Source: Hippopus hippopus (taxonomy: Eukaryota; Mollusca; Bivalvia; Cardiida; Cardiidae). From it: DNA of 64,000 bases. The stretch covers positions 21,957,084 through 22,021,083 of the forward strand of contig OX328098.1 in assembly GCA_946811185.2 (NCBI GenBank), read 5' to 3'. The translations under genes and the position numbers were made by a program. Shown here piece by piece: positions 31,993-42,682 of the stretch. The notes beneath the pieces are model-generated. The model worked only from the letters and a program-made list of their open reading frames with translations. It did not search any database and was not told where the DNA came from. Every line of letters begins with the position of its first letter. Position 1 is the first letter of the stretch.

Positions 31993-32310
31993 CTGCTGAG
32001 CCTGGTAGAGCATTTGGGAAGCATACAGGACTTGAATCCGGGGGGGGGGAGGGGTTGCTGGTTTGAATCAAAAGCTAGGCCAGTGTCCTTCTGAGGAATG
32101 ATGAAAGCCATTATGACAGGATTCTTTCCTCTCTCACCCCTGATCATTGTTTCGAAAATTGTTATGTGGGAAAGCAGCCAGTGGCTTGTGAACAAGATTG
32201 TATGAAGTACTGGTAAAAAAACTCCAAAAAGGGATGAATAGGAATGCTTGCCAGCACTGTATAACTGAATTAATGTTGAAAACGGGTTTAAAAACTATGC
32301 AAACAAACAA
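31993..32310 (+). mobile_element. SINE B, full length, worn
   Basis: Head TGAGCCTGGTAGAGCATTTGG, a G-run in the anticodon-like region, B-like GGTTTGAATCAA, then GGGAAAGCAGCCAGTGGC, GTACTGGTAAAAAAACTCC and a (CAAA)n tail. Confidence 0.78.
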
Positions 32311-32490
32311 AGTGATGAAACAGATTTGACTAGTTTGGTGTATTGAAAATACACTGCAGTTTGACTTGTTCAGTTGTAAATATGATTGAAGACGAATGTC
32401 ACTACCCAAGTCATTAGTATGATGAGGCAGACTGATATGTCAAGATTTTTTCAAAGATTGATTACCCACTTCATACATTTACAAACGCTT

Positions 32491-32722
32491 TGTAACCCTT
32501 CACTAAACAATCTCTGATTGAGATGACCTTTGGAAAGAATGCTTTTGAAAACATAGTGGGAAAAGAAGAAAATGCTGGAAACCAGCATTTTCTTCTTTTC
32601 CCACAATGTTTTTCTGCCCTTTTAGAGACAAATCATTTCAATGTAGCCAAATTTGATTTGTTGTCTGCAAGGGCTCCGATTTGGTCAAGTATGAAATTTT
32701 ATTGTGTTGTGAAGTGTCATTA
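32491..32722 (+). mobile_element. P67 copy, arms share AAGAAG/CTTCTT
   Basis: GTAACCCTTCACTAAACAATC to TGTTGTGAAGTGTCA. The centre is GGAAACC. The AAGAAG change is matched in both arms. Confidence 0.88.
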
Positions 32723-32753
32723 AAGAACTTAAAGAAATATAATTATAAATAGT

Positions 32754-32790
32754 AACTCTTTACCAGTCGATAAAATTTTATGTTTAGTCC
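32754..32790 (-). repeat. P67 end fragment
   Basis: TAACTCTTTACCAGTCGATA followed by AAATTTTATG. Confidence 0.6.
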
Positions 32791-33010
32791 TATGAACCCT
32801 TTACCATGCAATCCCAAGTTTTAGCAACCCAGAGGAAGAAGGCTCTTGAAAACATTGCCGGAAAAGGAGAAAATGCTGGTAACCTGCATTTTCTCTTCCT
32901 CAAAATGATTTCAACCCTTCCGAAAACTAATTTTCAAGTTACACTTATTTTGTCATCTGCAAATGCTTTCAGTTTGGACTCTTCTAAAATTTTGTTGTTG
33001 ATAACCACTT
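32789..33010 (+). mobile_element. P67 copy, full length
   Basis: TGAACCCTTTACCATGCAATC to TTTTGTTGTTGATAACC. Left arm ATTGCCGG; right arm shortened (CTCTTCCTCAAAATG). Confidence 0.85.
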
Positions 33011-33064
33011 AAATGCACATGCAGACAAGCAATTAAATGTGTCCCAATTGGTGTGATTTGTGTT

Positions 33065-33292
33065 CTAACCCATTACCACACAATCCTGACTTTGAATGAC
33101 CCTGAGAAAGAAGCCTTTTGAAAACATTGTGGGAAAAGGAGGAAATGCTGGTTGCCAGCATTTTCTCCTTTTCCCAAAATGTTTTCTACCCTTCCCAACC
33201 AAATTTCAATTTTTCAGTCACATTTGTTTTGTTGTCTGCAAAAGCTTTCAATTTGGACCAGTCTGTAATTCTGTGGTTTGGTAAAGAGTTAA
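33065..33292 (+). mobile_element. P67 copy, full length (228 bp)
   Basis: CTAACCCATTACCACACAATC to GTTTGGTAAAGAGTTAA; centre CTGGTTGCCAGC. Confidence 0.92.
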
Positions 33293-33737
33293 ACAGTATG
33301 ATTTAAATTTAAATGTATTATGACACCTGCTTTGATATTTTGGCCTCTACTGGGTCTTTAAAAGTATTGTGTGAAAAGAAGAAAGAAGATCCTCTTGTTT
33401 TCCTCAATATTTGATACACCATCTTCTTCCCTGGAGCTGTAAACAAATTTTAGTAAAGAAATGAAGGAAATTCAGGAGTTGGGAGAGACACTATCTGTTG
33501 AACCAACAATACTTCCCCCTCCCTTTCATCTGTAATCCCAGGAAAAAGCAGGCAAATAAAAAATGTAGAGTTAGGTGCCAAATTTTCCAGCCATTGTGAG
33601 ATATTATTTCTAGAAAATAAATTACGAATTTGGATATTGCTGCACTGTGGTCCCAGGGAGAATTATCCATTTCTCTCACACAGTAGAATCTCAATCCACA
33701 TATGTAACTTTCTTGATGTTTTATTGTTTTATTTCAG

Positions 33738-33819
33738 ATGTTTTCCCCTCCAGTCAGCTCAGGGGTCAAGGGTCCAGGACCTGGCGGAAATATGGAAATG
33801 TACAATGCATATAAACAAG
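33738..33819 (+). CDS. TCF4/TCF12: E-protein exon encoding second half of AD1 (MFSPPV) and following linker
   Basis: This 82-bp exon has acceptor TTTATTTCAG|ATG and donor CAAG|GTAAGG. It reads MFSPPVSSGVKGPGPGGN, then MEMYNAYKQ, and leaves one base (G) for the next codon, so it begins in phase 0 and ends in phase 1. MFSPPVSSG is the conserved end of the E-protein AD1 region; joined to the 11222 exon it gives DKELNDLLDFSAMFSPPV. The Gly/Pro-rich tail fits the poorly conserved linker of these proteins. The frame stays open past the donor to 34223, but that extension runs into a MITE and is not coding. Because the exon begins with ATG, an isoform starting here and lacking the LDFS helix is conceivable, though nothing in the sequence shows it. 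Confidence 0.9.
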
Positions 33820-33845
33820 GTAAGGAAACTTTACAAGAAATCTAT

Positions 33846-34100
33846 GAGACATGCTCTGGAAAAAAAGGGGGTTTAATGCATCTGTATGATGCATTATACC
33901 AAACAAGTCACATAATGTGTATAAAATCCATTTTGTCTAAAAACCAACTGAATCATGATGTAGAATGGTCTTTGGACATACAGGAAATTTACAAAAAGCA
34001 AAAAGTTTTGACACCTCTCAGCCTGCATGAAGTATGCAGGCTGACATGGGTTGATACTTTTTGCAGATGCATTAAACACCCTTTTTACAGAACTTGGCTC
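33846..34100. mobile_element. Family-3 MITE 30 bp after the second E-protein exon
   Basis: Outer arms ATGCTCTGG ... GGGGGTTTAATGCATCTG and GCAGATGCATTAAACACCC pair imperfectly. Core CAGCCTGCATGAAG and TATGCAGGCTGACATGGG. It starts about 27 bp downstream of the donor at 33820. Confidence 0.8.
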
Positions 34101-34130
34101 AGATATATATATGTCAAATTTGGAGATACT

Positions 34131-34358
34131 TTAACTCTTTCCCAAACGGCAAATTTTGGACTTGTCCAAATTGAAAGCATTTGCAGACGACAAAATAAAC
34201 GTGACTCAAAAATTGCAGCTTGACTTCAGAAGAGTAGAGAACATTATGGGAAAAGGAGAAAATGCTGGTTACCAGCATTTTCTCCTTTTCCCACAATGTT
34301 TTCAGAAGGCTTCTTCCTCTGGGTCGTAAAAAACAGGGATTGTTTGGTAAAGGGTTAA
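34131..34358 (-). mobile_element. P67 copy, full length (228 bp)
   Basis: TTAACTCTTTCCCAAACGGC to GTTTGGTAAAGGGTTAA. The palindrome is near perfect (ACATTATGGG on the left). Confidence 0.92.
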
Positions 34359-34569
34359 GTTATCATGCTGTTTTTGTGAATTACGAAACTGCACAGACTG
34401 TAAAATCTGTAATTGACAGATTTTGGAGCAAACACTGGTGCAAGGTGCAGCTGCTATTTACAAGTGATTTCTCCTTGTACCTCAATGCTTTCAGTATTTC
34501 CCCAGCTAATGAAGGCATAGTAGCTGAACCAACACTAGATTTTGACTTACAGGTATTTTTGGTTTGAAA

Positions 34570-35597
34570 ATGATTAATGTTCAGTAAGATGATATCTTTA
34601 TGACCAATGCTCTCATGATCTTTTAATGTCTCCTGTGTGCTAATTTTGTAAGTTTCAATGAGACAATGAAGTAATGATGAGATAGGCTCTTATGGCCTAA
34701 ATTTCATTGAAATTGCCCAGTGAAGAGGATTAAAATGACTTTAGTTTTGTCAGCTCTATATGGTTATTGAAAAATGAAATGTATTAAACATTTTTTTTCT
34801 TTCAAAGTGACAGCACTGACAGAAATATTGTAACACCAACCACAATGAATGCTATATAGTTTCATTTGCATAGTTTTTGTCTGGGATTGAAACACTTCAT
34901 GTTACAAATTATGGTCCCAGGCAAAAGCATTGGGGTGGGAAAGAGAATGAGGCTGGAGCATTCATGATTAAACTATATATTAAAGAAATTCTGAGCTTTG
35001 AAAATATGAATTAAGAACAATAAGTGTCCTACTGAATACAGAAAAGTTTCATTTGGATAGTTTGTCAGAGTTTGAAATACCATATAGTAGCCAATTAATG
35101 GTCCGATGAATGTCATGGGATGGCACATTTTACAGTAATGGAGAAATTGGGTGCTTTTTTCACTCTGTCTATTGCATACATTAAACAATCGAAAATTCAA
35201 CTATGTGCAATAAATATATTTGTTATAAATACAGCAAATGTCAAAGCATTTAAGTTTTAGAAATTGAAAATTTCTGTTGGACTGTATTAGTGTTTTTATG
35301 GACCCTTATAATTATATGGCGTGGGCATTTGTTGGAAACAATATGGTTATAGCTTTGCTTCATAATGTGGCAATGGAATTCAGTTTAATTCTGGCATGGT
35401 TTTGCCATGAGGTAGTCTCTTTTTTTTTTTTCACAAATCATGGTTAGCCTGTGGTATGTCGTAAATGTCAAACCTGCATGCTTGTAACTTGTCATTCAAG
35501 TGTGCAGGTGTGAAAGTCCTATGTTACAGCCAAGAGGTTGAGATTTAACTCAATATATGACAATAAAATGTTGGACTCCTCCATATTTAAAACATAA
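34570..35597. other. Unassigned intronic sequence
   Basis: About 1 kb without recognisable repeats, the longest such stretch near the exons. No reading frame or conserved motif stands out. Confidence 0.5.
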
Positions 35598-35778
35598 TTT
35601 TGCAGATGACAAATTGAATGTGGCAAAAACTGATGAGATTGGGTAGACAAAATTGTTTGAAAAAGGAGAAAATGCTAGTTACTACCATTTTCTCCCATTG
35701 AAAGATTTTTATTCATGTTTCCCTCGGATTTCTTCTTCAGGGTCATAAAAAGAAGGAGTTGTTTGGTAAAAGGCTAAC
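35598..35778 (-). mobile_element. P67 copy, one end lost
   Basis: GCAGATGACAAATTGAATG, centre GCTAGTTACTACC and terminus GTTTGGTAAAAGGCTAA. Confidence 0.7.
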
Positions 35779-35824
35779 CCTTTGCCACACAAGCCTGATT
35801 TTAACAACCCAAGGAATAAAGCTT

Positions 35825-36064
35825 TTAACTCTTTACCAAACAACATTTTAGACTATTCATAATCGAAAGCATTTCCAGACCACTGAAGAAATGCTTCGCA
35901 GTTGATGAACTTTGTCTTTGAAAGGGTAGAAAATATGGTTAACAGCACAATGTTTTCTCTATTTTTAGAAGCGAATTCGATCATTTTATTGTCATTTATA
36001 TTGTTTCTGCATTTGCTTTCAATTTGGACAAGTCTAAAAATTTGTTTTGTGTTAAAGAGTTTAA
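35825..36064. mobile_element. P67 derivative with two long arms (right-right foldback)
   Basis: Both ends are the long-spacer end: TTAACTCTTTACCAAACAAC on the left and TTGTTTTGTGTTAAAGAGTTTAA-type on the right. GAAAGCATTTCCAGAC on the left pairs with TGCATTTGCTTTCAATTTGG on the right. The palindromic core is nearly gone. The preceding CTAACCCTTTGCCACACAAG (35775) is a left-end fragment. Confidence 0.72.
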
Positions 36065-36066
36065 GG

Positions 36067-36106
36067 AAGTGGAGCCATACAAGGTCATCATGGCCCTCTT
36101 GTTTTG
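36067..36106 (+). repeat. 3'-terminal fragment of a tandem-repeat (Helentron-like) element
   Basis: AGTGGAGCCATACAAGG followed by TCATCATGGCCC and TCTTGTT matches the last 40 bp of the element at 44483. Confidence 0.7.
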
Positions 36107-36294
36107 TAGTATTTAGGTCACATACGATTCCAGATGGTAAGATGGTTGGTTACTGTTTTTATTTTTTCATGGAGAAAACCATATGTTGGAGAGTCATCTC
36201 AGTTCATGTCCCATGAGGGAACATGTGTTACTTCATTGCAAACCCATTTATTTACCAAACAAGCCATTACTCCTTTAGCCACAATGTTTAACCC

Positions 36295-36522
36295 TTAACC
36301 CTTTACCACACAATGACGACTTAACAGCCCAGAGGAAGGAAGCCTTTTGAAAACATTGTGGGAAAAGGAGAAAATGCTGGTAACCAGCATTTTCTCCTTT
36401 TACCACAATATTTTCTACCCTATCAAAGAGAGAAATTATCATTTGAGCTACATTGAAATTGCCGTCTGCAAATGCTTTCGATTTGGACAAGGCTTAAATT
36501 TTGTCATGTGGTAAAGAGTTAG
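36295..36522 (+). mobile_element. P67 copy, full length (228 bp)
   Basis: TTAACCCTTTACCACACAATG to GTGGTAAAGAGTTAG. The right arm has TTTTACCACAATATTTTC. Same subfamily as 6684 and 37209 (CTACCCTATCAAAG). Confidence 0.92.
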
Positions 36523-36714
36523 AGCGCCTTTTAAAACTTTTTACGGCCAGTGTTATTCAAGATCAGACTGCACAAATATGCAGTTTAATCTTTGATCTCT
36601 ACTGTCCTATTGCTGAAGCGCTCTGGACAAAAGCCACAATGAAATTGCAGTTATTTGGATTTTATCGCTAGACTGGACATGTTAGTCAGGTTTCATGGGT
36701 GCTCTAAGGGTTAA
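36520..36714. mobile_element. Family-2 MITE
   Basis: GTTAGAGCGCCTTTTAAAAC to GTGCTCTAAGGGTTAA; core AAGATCAGACTGCACA with TATGCAGTTTAATCTTTGATC. Confidence 0.75.
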
Positions 36715-36736
36715 CTCCTCTAGCACAAAATATATG

Positions 36737-37022
36737 GGCCACACTCTGTGGAAAGGGGGCTTAATGCATCTGTGCTCTATCATGCCAAGCAAGTCATCGT
36801 AATTATAATTATAATTACATCTCCATAAAATCCTTTTTTTTTTCAAACAACTGGCGGAATCATAAGGTTGCAGGTCCCTTGAAATGTAGAAAATTGACCA
36901 ATTGCAAAATGTAGCGACTAAGGTCAGCCTGCCACTAAGGTCAGCCTGCGCAATTCACACAGGCTGACCTTGGTCGATTCTTTTAGCAGAATGCATTAAC
37001 CCCCCATTTACAGGACTGGCTC
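36737..37022. mobile_element. Family-3 MITE with duplicated core segment
   Basis: GGGCCACACTCTGTGGAAAG, then GGGGGCTTAATGCATCTG; end CAGAATGCATTAACCCCCC. The core AAGGTCAGCCTGC is duplicated in tandem (CACTAAGGTCAGCCTG twice) before CACAGGCTGACCTTGG. Confidence 0.8.
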
Positions 37023-37077
37023 GTATATAAACCTTTTGAAAGCTTGAAAGACAATCCACTGAAATGCAGAAATACTT

Positions 37078-37212
37078 TTAACCGTGTAGGCTTAACTTAA
37101 CAATGAAACGGTTTGTTTTTAAGATCAGATAGCACATTCTGTGCAGTCTGATCTTGGTCTTATGCTGTCTGCAAAAGCCGCTATCATTGTCTATGATGCT
37201 GAAAGAGTTTAA
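37078..37212. mobile_element. Family-2 MITE, shortened
   Basis: TTAACCGTGTAGGC to GATGCTGAAAGAGTTTAA; core AAGATCAGATAGCACA with GTGCAGTCTGATCTTGG. Confidence 0.7.
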
Positions 37213-37436
37213 CCCTTTACCACACAATGACGACTTTTGACACCCCTGATAGAGAAGGCTTTTGAAAACATTGTGGGAAAAGGAGAAAATGCTGGTAATC
37301 AGCATTTTCTCCTTTTCCCACAATGTTTTCTACCCTATCAAAGAAAAATCATTTCATATGATCCACATTGAAACTGTCCTCTGCAAATGCTTTCAATTGG
37401 GACAGGTCTAAAATTGGTCGTGTGGTAAAGGGTTAA
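37209..37436 (+). mobile_element. P67 copy, full length (228 bp)
   Basis: TTAACCCTTTACCACACAATG to GTGTGGTAAAGGGTTAA. Perfect palindrome except the centre (CTGGTAATCAGC). Confidence 0.93.
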
Positions 37437-38285
37437 TAGGGAGTACTCAGTGTACAAGGAACTCCATATTGTTGATTGGGCTGGTGTTATTGCCTGCATC
37501 CTGGGACACATTATAGGGCCATGTGGTTATTAACAAGGGTTTTCATTTAAGTTGCTTTTTTGAGCAGGTACTGCTTAGAATGCAGAGGACATAACATTTC
37601 TCTATTTGCAGAGGAAAACATTGTGGTTGAAGGAAAAATTGCTTGAAACATTGTTCTTCATAATTGTGTGTTTATGTTTTAACTACTGACACTGCTTGGA
37701 AAAAACACAGGGCCATGATTGAGAATGGAACTAGGGAGCCCCAGGTTTCAAGTTATAAGTTGAGCCAGGCAGCTTCCCTTCAGAGCCACACAGTAACCCA
37801 AAATGTTCAACCATGCCTACTATACTCACTGATAAACCATAGGGGTCCGTAGTTTGACTCCTGGCACCCATAGACTATATAGTATAAACAAGGGATTTAA
37901 CTGTATGCAGTCCGTTACTCGCCCCCGGTTACAAAAAACAACGTATCTTTTCTACCCCATCAGTTATTCTCCTATTTTTTTCTACAGCTGAGAGCTAAAA
38001 CATTTTTCTACCAGAAAAACATAACTGTTTGTCAGTGGCTAATGCAGTCTGGCTGATACATTAGCTCGAACTTGTAAAGTCGCTCAAAAATCTTCGCCAT
38101 TGACACTGTACTTGGGAAATCAAGCATGGGTGACTTTCCCCTCAAAGTAGAAAAAAATAATTCTTAAAACAGTAAATTATAATTAAAGGATGCTAACATA
38201 ATTTAAACTAGTCTGCATGAATCCATGAATTTTGACTTTAAAAGATGTACCAAACAACCCTGTGTTTTATTGATCAGGTAGGACA
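37437..38285. other. Unassigned sequence
   Basis: A short P67-like core (GGAAAACATTGTGG, 37613-37660) and otherwise nothing recognised. The 62-residue frame 37664-37852 has no motif. Confidence 0.4.
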
Positions 38286-38492
38286 GCTCTCTACCAGAGG
38301 ACAAAATTTTGGGCTTGTCAAAATTAGAGGCCTGAGTAGATGACAATTAGTGGGAATGAAATGATAAGATTTTCCTCTGAAGTATTAAAAATGTGATGGA
38401 AAAGGAGACACTGTTGCTGGTTTCCAGCATTTTCTCCTTTTCCCCAGGCCTCTTATTTCAGGGTTGTTGAACAGCTAATTGTAGAAGGGATA
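38286..38492 (-). mobile_element. P67 copy, worn
   Basis: CTCTCTACCAGAGGACAAAA, centre GCTGGTTTCCAGC and a shortened far end. Confidence 0.68.
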
Positions 38493-38696
38493 TTCTCTAC
38501 GTTTTGTTGACCTAGATAGAAATCGTAGAGTGTCTCTGTGAATGGCAGTCAGCCGCTACAGCTGTGTAAAGATTTTCCAGTCTGGTTCCAGGTCAGAATA
38601 AACATCTGCAGACTGGATCTACTCTACACATTTCACCTGTTCACCAGACAGCACCTGGGTTAGACTACTGCAAATTTTTACCAGATTGTGTTTTAA

Positions 38697-38928
38697 ACCC
38701 TTGCCAAATAATCTTTGAGTTTCAACAAACCTTTCAAAAGAAGGTACAGTATTTGACAACATTGTGGGAAAAGACAAAATGCTGGTAACCAGCATTTTGT
38801 CCTTATCTTACAATGTTTTCTACCCATTTAGAAACATACTCCATCATTGCAGACACATTTGATGTGTCGTCTGCAAATGCTTTGAAATTGGACAAGTCTC
38901 AAGTTCTGTTGTTTGGTGAAGAGTTGAA
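38697..38928 (+). mobile_element. P67 copy with co-varying core
   Basis: TAAACCCTTGCCAAATAATC to GTTTGGTGAAGAGTTGAA. The inner arm reads AAGACAAAATGCTGG and CCAGCATTTTGTCCTT, so GACAAAA/TTTTGTC is matched on both sides in place of GAGAAAA/TTTTCTC. Confidence 0.85.
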
Positions 38929-39004
38929 ATAAGACTGATAATTCATGGAGAGTTGGATTATTATTTGTTTGAAACAATAGAAACAAAACAGACTTCACAC
39001 TGCT

Positions 39005-39231
39005 TTGCCCTTTACCAAACATTGAAGTGTTTAAGGCCCCTGAGAAAGGACCGAAGGCCTTTGAAAACATTTTAAGAAAAGGAAACAATGTCGGAACCAG
39101 TATTTTCTTCTTTTTAGACAATATTTTGTACCCTTCAATTACAAATTCCTTTATTTTAGCCATATTTAATTTATCGCATGCTAGTGCTTTCACTTTGGCA
39201 AGCCTTAATTTTTCTTCCTTGTTTAAGAGTC
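39005..39231 (+). mobile_element. P67 copy, worn
   Basis: GCCCTTTACCAAACATTG start; core GTCGGAACCAGTATTTTC; right spacer GCATGCTAGTGCTTTCACTTTGG. Confidence 0.75.
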
Positions 39232-39547
39232 AGTAGAAATAAATATACACTTTTAAGACACATGGCTATTATTCTAATGAAATTTATTTAAGGAAAGAAG
39301 GTAACTGTTGAACTTAAGGATTCCTTGTGGGTGTGGGCAATAAAGCAATGATTCATCATTTGTAACAACAATTTGGATTGGACATGGGGAGTATCATCAA
39401 TTGTAACAACAATTTTGATAGGACATTTTAGGGGCAGAAAATCATGAGACACTTGTTCCAGATTTTGCAAGCTGTTGCCTGATGTTGATCAATATGAATT
39501 ATAGATTTCACACAGTGTTTTTCATTGTGAGTGATAAATTTTCCACT

Positions 39548-39785
39548 TAGTTATCTCTGTATCATATGACAAAATTTTAGACTTCTCCAAATTGAATGCT
39601 CTTGCAGATGACAATTCAAATATGGCTTAATTGACAAAATTTGTCTTTGAAAGGGTAGGAAGTGTTGTGGGAAAAGCAGAAAATGCTGATTATTGTAGAA
39701 ATAATTTTTTTCTTACCTCACATGATTTTCAAAAGCCATTTTACTCCAGTTTTTTTTTAAACATGTTTGTTTGATAGAGGATTAA
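39548..39785 (-). mobile_element. P67 copy, worn
   Basis: ACAAAATTTTAGACTTCTCC near the start, GGGTAGGAAGTGTTGTGGG, a diverged core and GTTTGATAGAGGATTAA at the end. Confidence 0.75.
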
Positions 39786-39824
39786 TGAACTGGGTCCTGT
39801 CTTCAGATTTATTTCAAAGGAGGT

Positions 39825-40042
39825 CTTGAACCCTATACAAAACAAATCTTGTGTTTAAATCACCCTGAATAAGTCTTTTGAAAACCTTGTGTGATAAAAG
39901 AGAAAATGCTAGTAACAGCAATTTTCACACAATGTTTTCTACCTTTTCAAAGACAAGCACTGTCATTCGAGCCACATTTAATTTGTCACCAGCAAGTGCT
40001 TGCAAAATGGAAGTCTAGAACTGTCATCTGGCAAAAGTTAAA
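39825..40042 (+). mobile_element. P67 copy, part of right arm deleted
   Basis: GAACCCTATACAAAACAAATC start, CTAGTAACAGCAATTTTCAC core and ATTCGAGCCACATTTAATTTG spacer. Confidence 0.78.
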
Positions 40043-40429
40043 ACCTTAGATTGAAATGGAGGAATGCTCTTCAGAAAAAAAAATTGAAAGTTGGATTAGC
40101 AATCAGTTTTGTTTGTACAATGTGTGTTTAGGTTTTAAACTTAATACTAGTATGTGTTGATTCCTGGCATTTTAGAAGGACATACAATGTTGTCTACTGC
40201 TTGTAAAATGTTGCAGAAAGTATAGATGTAATGAGTTTACCCATTAAAAAACGATCGAATGTTTTTTAACGCTTTATAACGTGCAACGTCTTGGTCACCC
40301 ATCTAGGCAACAACCAAAATGCATGCTGCTTAAAGTGCAAGGAGAGAAATACACCAAACTGCATGCTGTAAAAGCTACCTCAACTGCAAAGCAAGTTTTA
40401 AGTGCTTACATATCTAACAATTTCCATTG

Positions 40430-40600
40430 AGAAAACCTTTTTCAAACGTTGTTGTCTTCCTCATCAGAGAGCTTTATTTCATGTGTACCTGTTTTGAATT
40501 TGTCATCTGAAACTTTCAGTTTAGAAGAGTCAAAAACATGTTGTTTGAACTTTATTTTTTAATAAACCTTTTCAAAAGGACAAAATTTGGACTTGTCCTT
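40430..40600 (+). repeat. P67 remnants, interrupted by the hAT at 40602
   Basis: GAGAAAACC, TTGTCATCTGAAACTTTCAG and AAAAGGACAAAATTTGGACTT are worn P67 pieces. Confidence 0.45.
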
Positions 40601-40601
40601 A

Positions 40602-41872
40602 CAGGGTTCGACATTAAGGCACGTCCGAATGACATTGTCTAGCAAAAGATCGTTTCGGGCTAGTAGAGGCAGCTTCCAGCTAGCAGAATGGTCTAGTGCA
40701 AAAATTGAGACAATTACTTTAAGTGTCAATTTCATGTTTCGCATAAGTGACGAAAATCGACCTTACATGTCGTTTGCCGAAAAAGATCGTTTATAAAACT
40801 TGCGATTTTTTTCAAGCAGCGATAATTTCATTGACAACTTCTTAATTGTGAACAGGAAGACGGTAGCGCATGCGCAGTAACCCATAACTTCACTGGAAAA
40901 ACCAAATTGAACTGAAAATAGAGTAAGGCTAGTAGACCGGAGTCCACGGTATGTCGCTATTTCGTCGGCCGGGATAAAAGTTGTAAATTTTATCATGACT
41001 GTTATCATTTTGTCAGAGTATTTGATCTTCTAACAAGAATTTCTTACGTCTACCTCTATTTTGGAATACCGTAGTTTCATTTTGACGACAACCGAGAATG
41101 CGTCGTCCAGACGTTTACCTAGACAATGGAGCAGATGACCGGTGAATATGCAAAGCTTGCATAACTTCAAAACAACATCTGATCGGGAGGAGTGAAGTCA
41201 TAAAATGAAGCTAAAAAACAGAAATGAATCGAAACAAAAGTAGATCTAGATGAATAGAATTAGATCTAGTCCACAGATAAAAGATCATTTTAGACCTTGA
41301 ATGGAAAGCTAATTGGCGCCGTTGGTTTGTTTGATTCAGAGGAAAATGTTATGTTTTCTTTGCAGACAGTTTAATAAATGGAAGATTTGTTCCAGGATCT
41401 GATAACATTATACCAAAATGTTTTTATCCTTTTGACTCAAATTCTGTTATTTGAGCATTAGTTAGAGACTAATATATTGTCCGTGATTGCTTTAAAAATG
41501 GATGTCTAAATTGTCGTCCTCTAGTAAAAAATCGTAATTGAAATAATTAACGGGGAAACATTCATTGATCATGATAAAGTGTGCCGAGTTAGTTTGGGGC
41601 GATACCTGTCCTTTAGTGGCTGTTAATACTTGCGAAAGTGCTAACTTCTGTATTCTGTAACTTCTGACGTCCACACAGTAGATTATCATGACATTGTCAT
41701 TTTTTTGTTACAATTTGGTATAATCACAAGGGAAATAACAGAGCTTTTGATCTACTTTATACTTTTCTTCATTTTGCAAAACTGGTCTAGTAGAAATCTG
41801 AAATGGTCTAGTAAAAATTGCAAATTACTAGTCCACTGATCTAGTTGGAAAAAATGTTAATGTTGAACCCTG
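40602..41872. mobile_element. hAT-type element, 1.27 kb, no intact coding
   Basis: Terminal inverted repeats CAGGGTTCGACATTAA (40602) and TTAATGTTGAACCCTG (ending 41872), with subterminal CTAGT-rich words (GGGCTAGTAGAGG, GGTCTAGTAAAAA). Direct repeats CCTTA flank it (40597-40601, 41873-41877). The interior is richer in CpG than the host DNA. No transposase motif is recognised in any frame. Confidence 0.82.
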
Positions 41873-41874
41873 CC

Positions 41875-42103
41875 TTAACTCTTTAACAAACAACAAAATT
41901 TTAGACTGGTCCAAATTGAAAGCATTTGCAGATGACAAAATTAATGTGACTCAAACATTGAAATTTGTTCTAGAATGGGTGGAAAACATCGTGGGAAAAC
42001 GAGAAAATGCTGGTTACCAGCATTTTCTCTTTTTCCTACAATGTTTTCAAAAGTCTTCTTTCTCAGAGTCGTGAAAACCGGGGATTGTTTGGTAAAGAGT
42101 TAA
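41875..42103 (-). mobile_element. P67 copy, full length (229 bp)
   Basis: TTAACTCTTTAACAAACAAC to GTTTGGTAAAGAGTTAA. It begins 2 bp after the hAT end, within its flanking CCTTA repeat. Confidence 0.93.
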
Positions 42104-42255
42104 ACGGTTTGCCATTGACATTTAGGGTATAAAACATTATGTGATGGAGAAGGTGCTGCCTGGTTAACAGCATTTTCCCCATTTCCCATAATGTTTTCAC
42201 TAGCTCTCTTCCATAGGGTCAATTACAGTCGGGATTGTACAGTTAAAGTTTTAAT
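42100..42255 (-). mobile_element. P67 copy, long spacer mostly deleted
   Basis: It shares TTAA with the previous copy; core GCTGCCTGGTTAACAGC and CCATAATG arm; end TACAGTTAAAGTTTTAA. Confidence 0.75.
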
Positions 42256-42682
42256 CTAAATTGCACAGACAAGAGTGGAAAGCAAGACAACTTGTTGTTG
42301 TCTGACTTATTTCAGAAATTTGTTGTTACACTCCAGATGTTGACCGACTCTTACAACAGAATTACCCATCATTTTTGATAATAACTGCTTTCCAAATTTT
42401 AAAATACCATTATGAAAAAAGCAGCCATTTGATATTAGCTGTTGGTACACATTTGGCAAACCCTGATTGATCTGTAAATCAAATTCCTTGGGGATGGGGA
42501 TGATATGCACCTACAGGGTATATATCTTTGGAAATTCACCACTTTACCATTCCTAAAATTGTAAGGCTCCACTGAAAGAAACAAAACACAAGTCACAATT
42601 TTCTTTTGAAACATTTCTAAATACATTGACAAACAGTTTGTACATCCAATTTTTAACATCGTCTATCAATTCCTTTAGCAAA

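Larger units (their letters stand above)
11283..33737 (+). other. 22.5-kb intron splitting the AD1 motif
   Basis: It runs from donor GTGAGTATT to acceptor TTTATTTCAG and separates the Ala and Met codons of LDFSA|MFSPP. It is filled with P67 MITEs in both orientations, three 145-bp tandem-repeat elements (12081, 14200, 25643), SINEs and hAT remnants. If transcribed through, the RNA would carry dozens of long hairpins. I see no internal exon with E-protein similarity. Confidence 0.85.

Noticed and set aside
33820..34223. Open frame continuing the MFSPPV exon to 161 codons
   Set aside because: A consensus donor (CAAG|GTAAGG) interrupts it and the rest reads through a family-3 MITE and a P67 copy.
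40559..41008. Frames within the 40602 hAT element considered as a transposase fragment
   Set aside because: No hAT motif could be recognised in either strand; they are short and inside a CpG-richer non-autonomous element.
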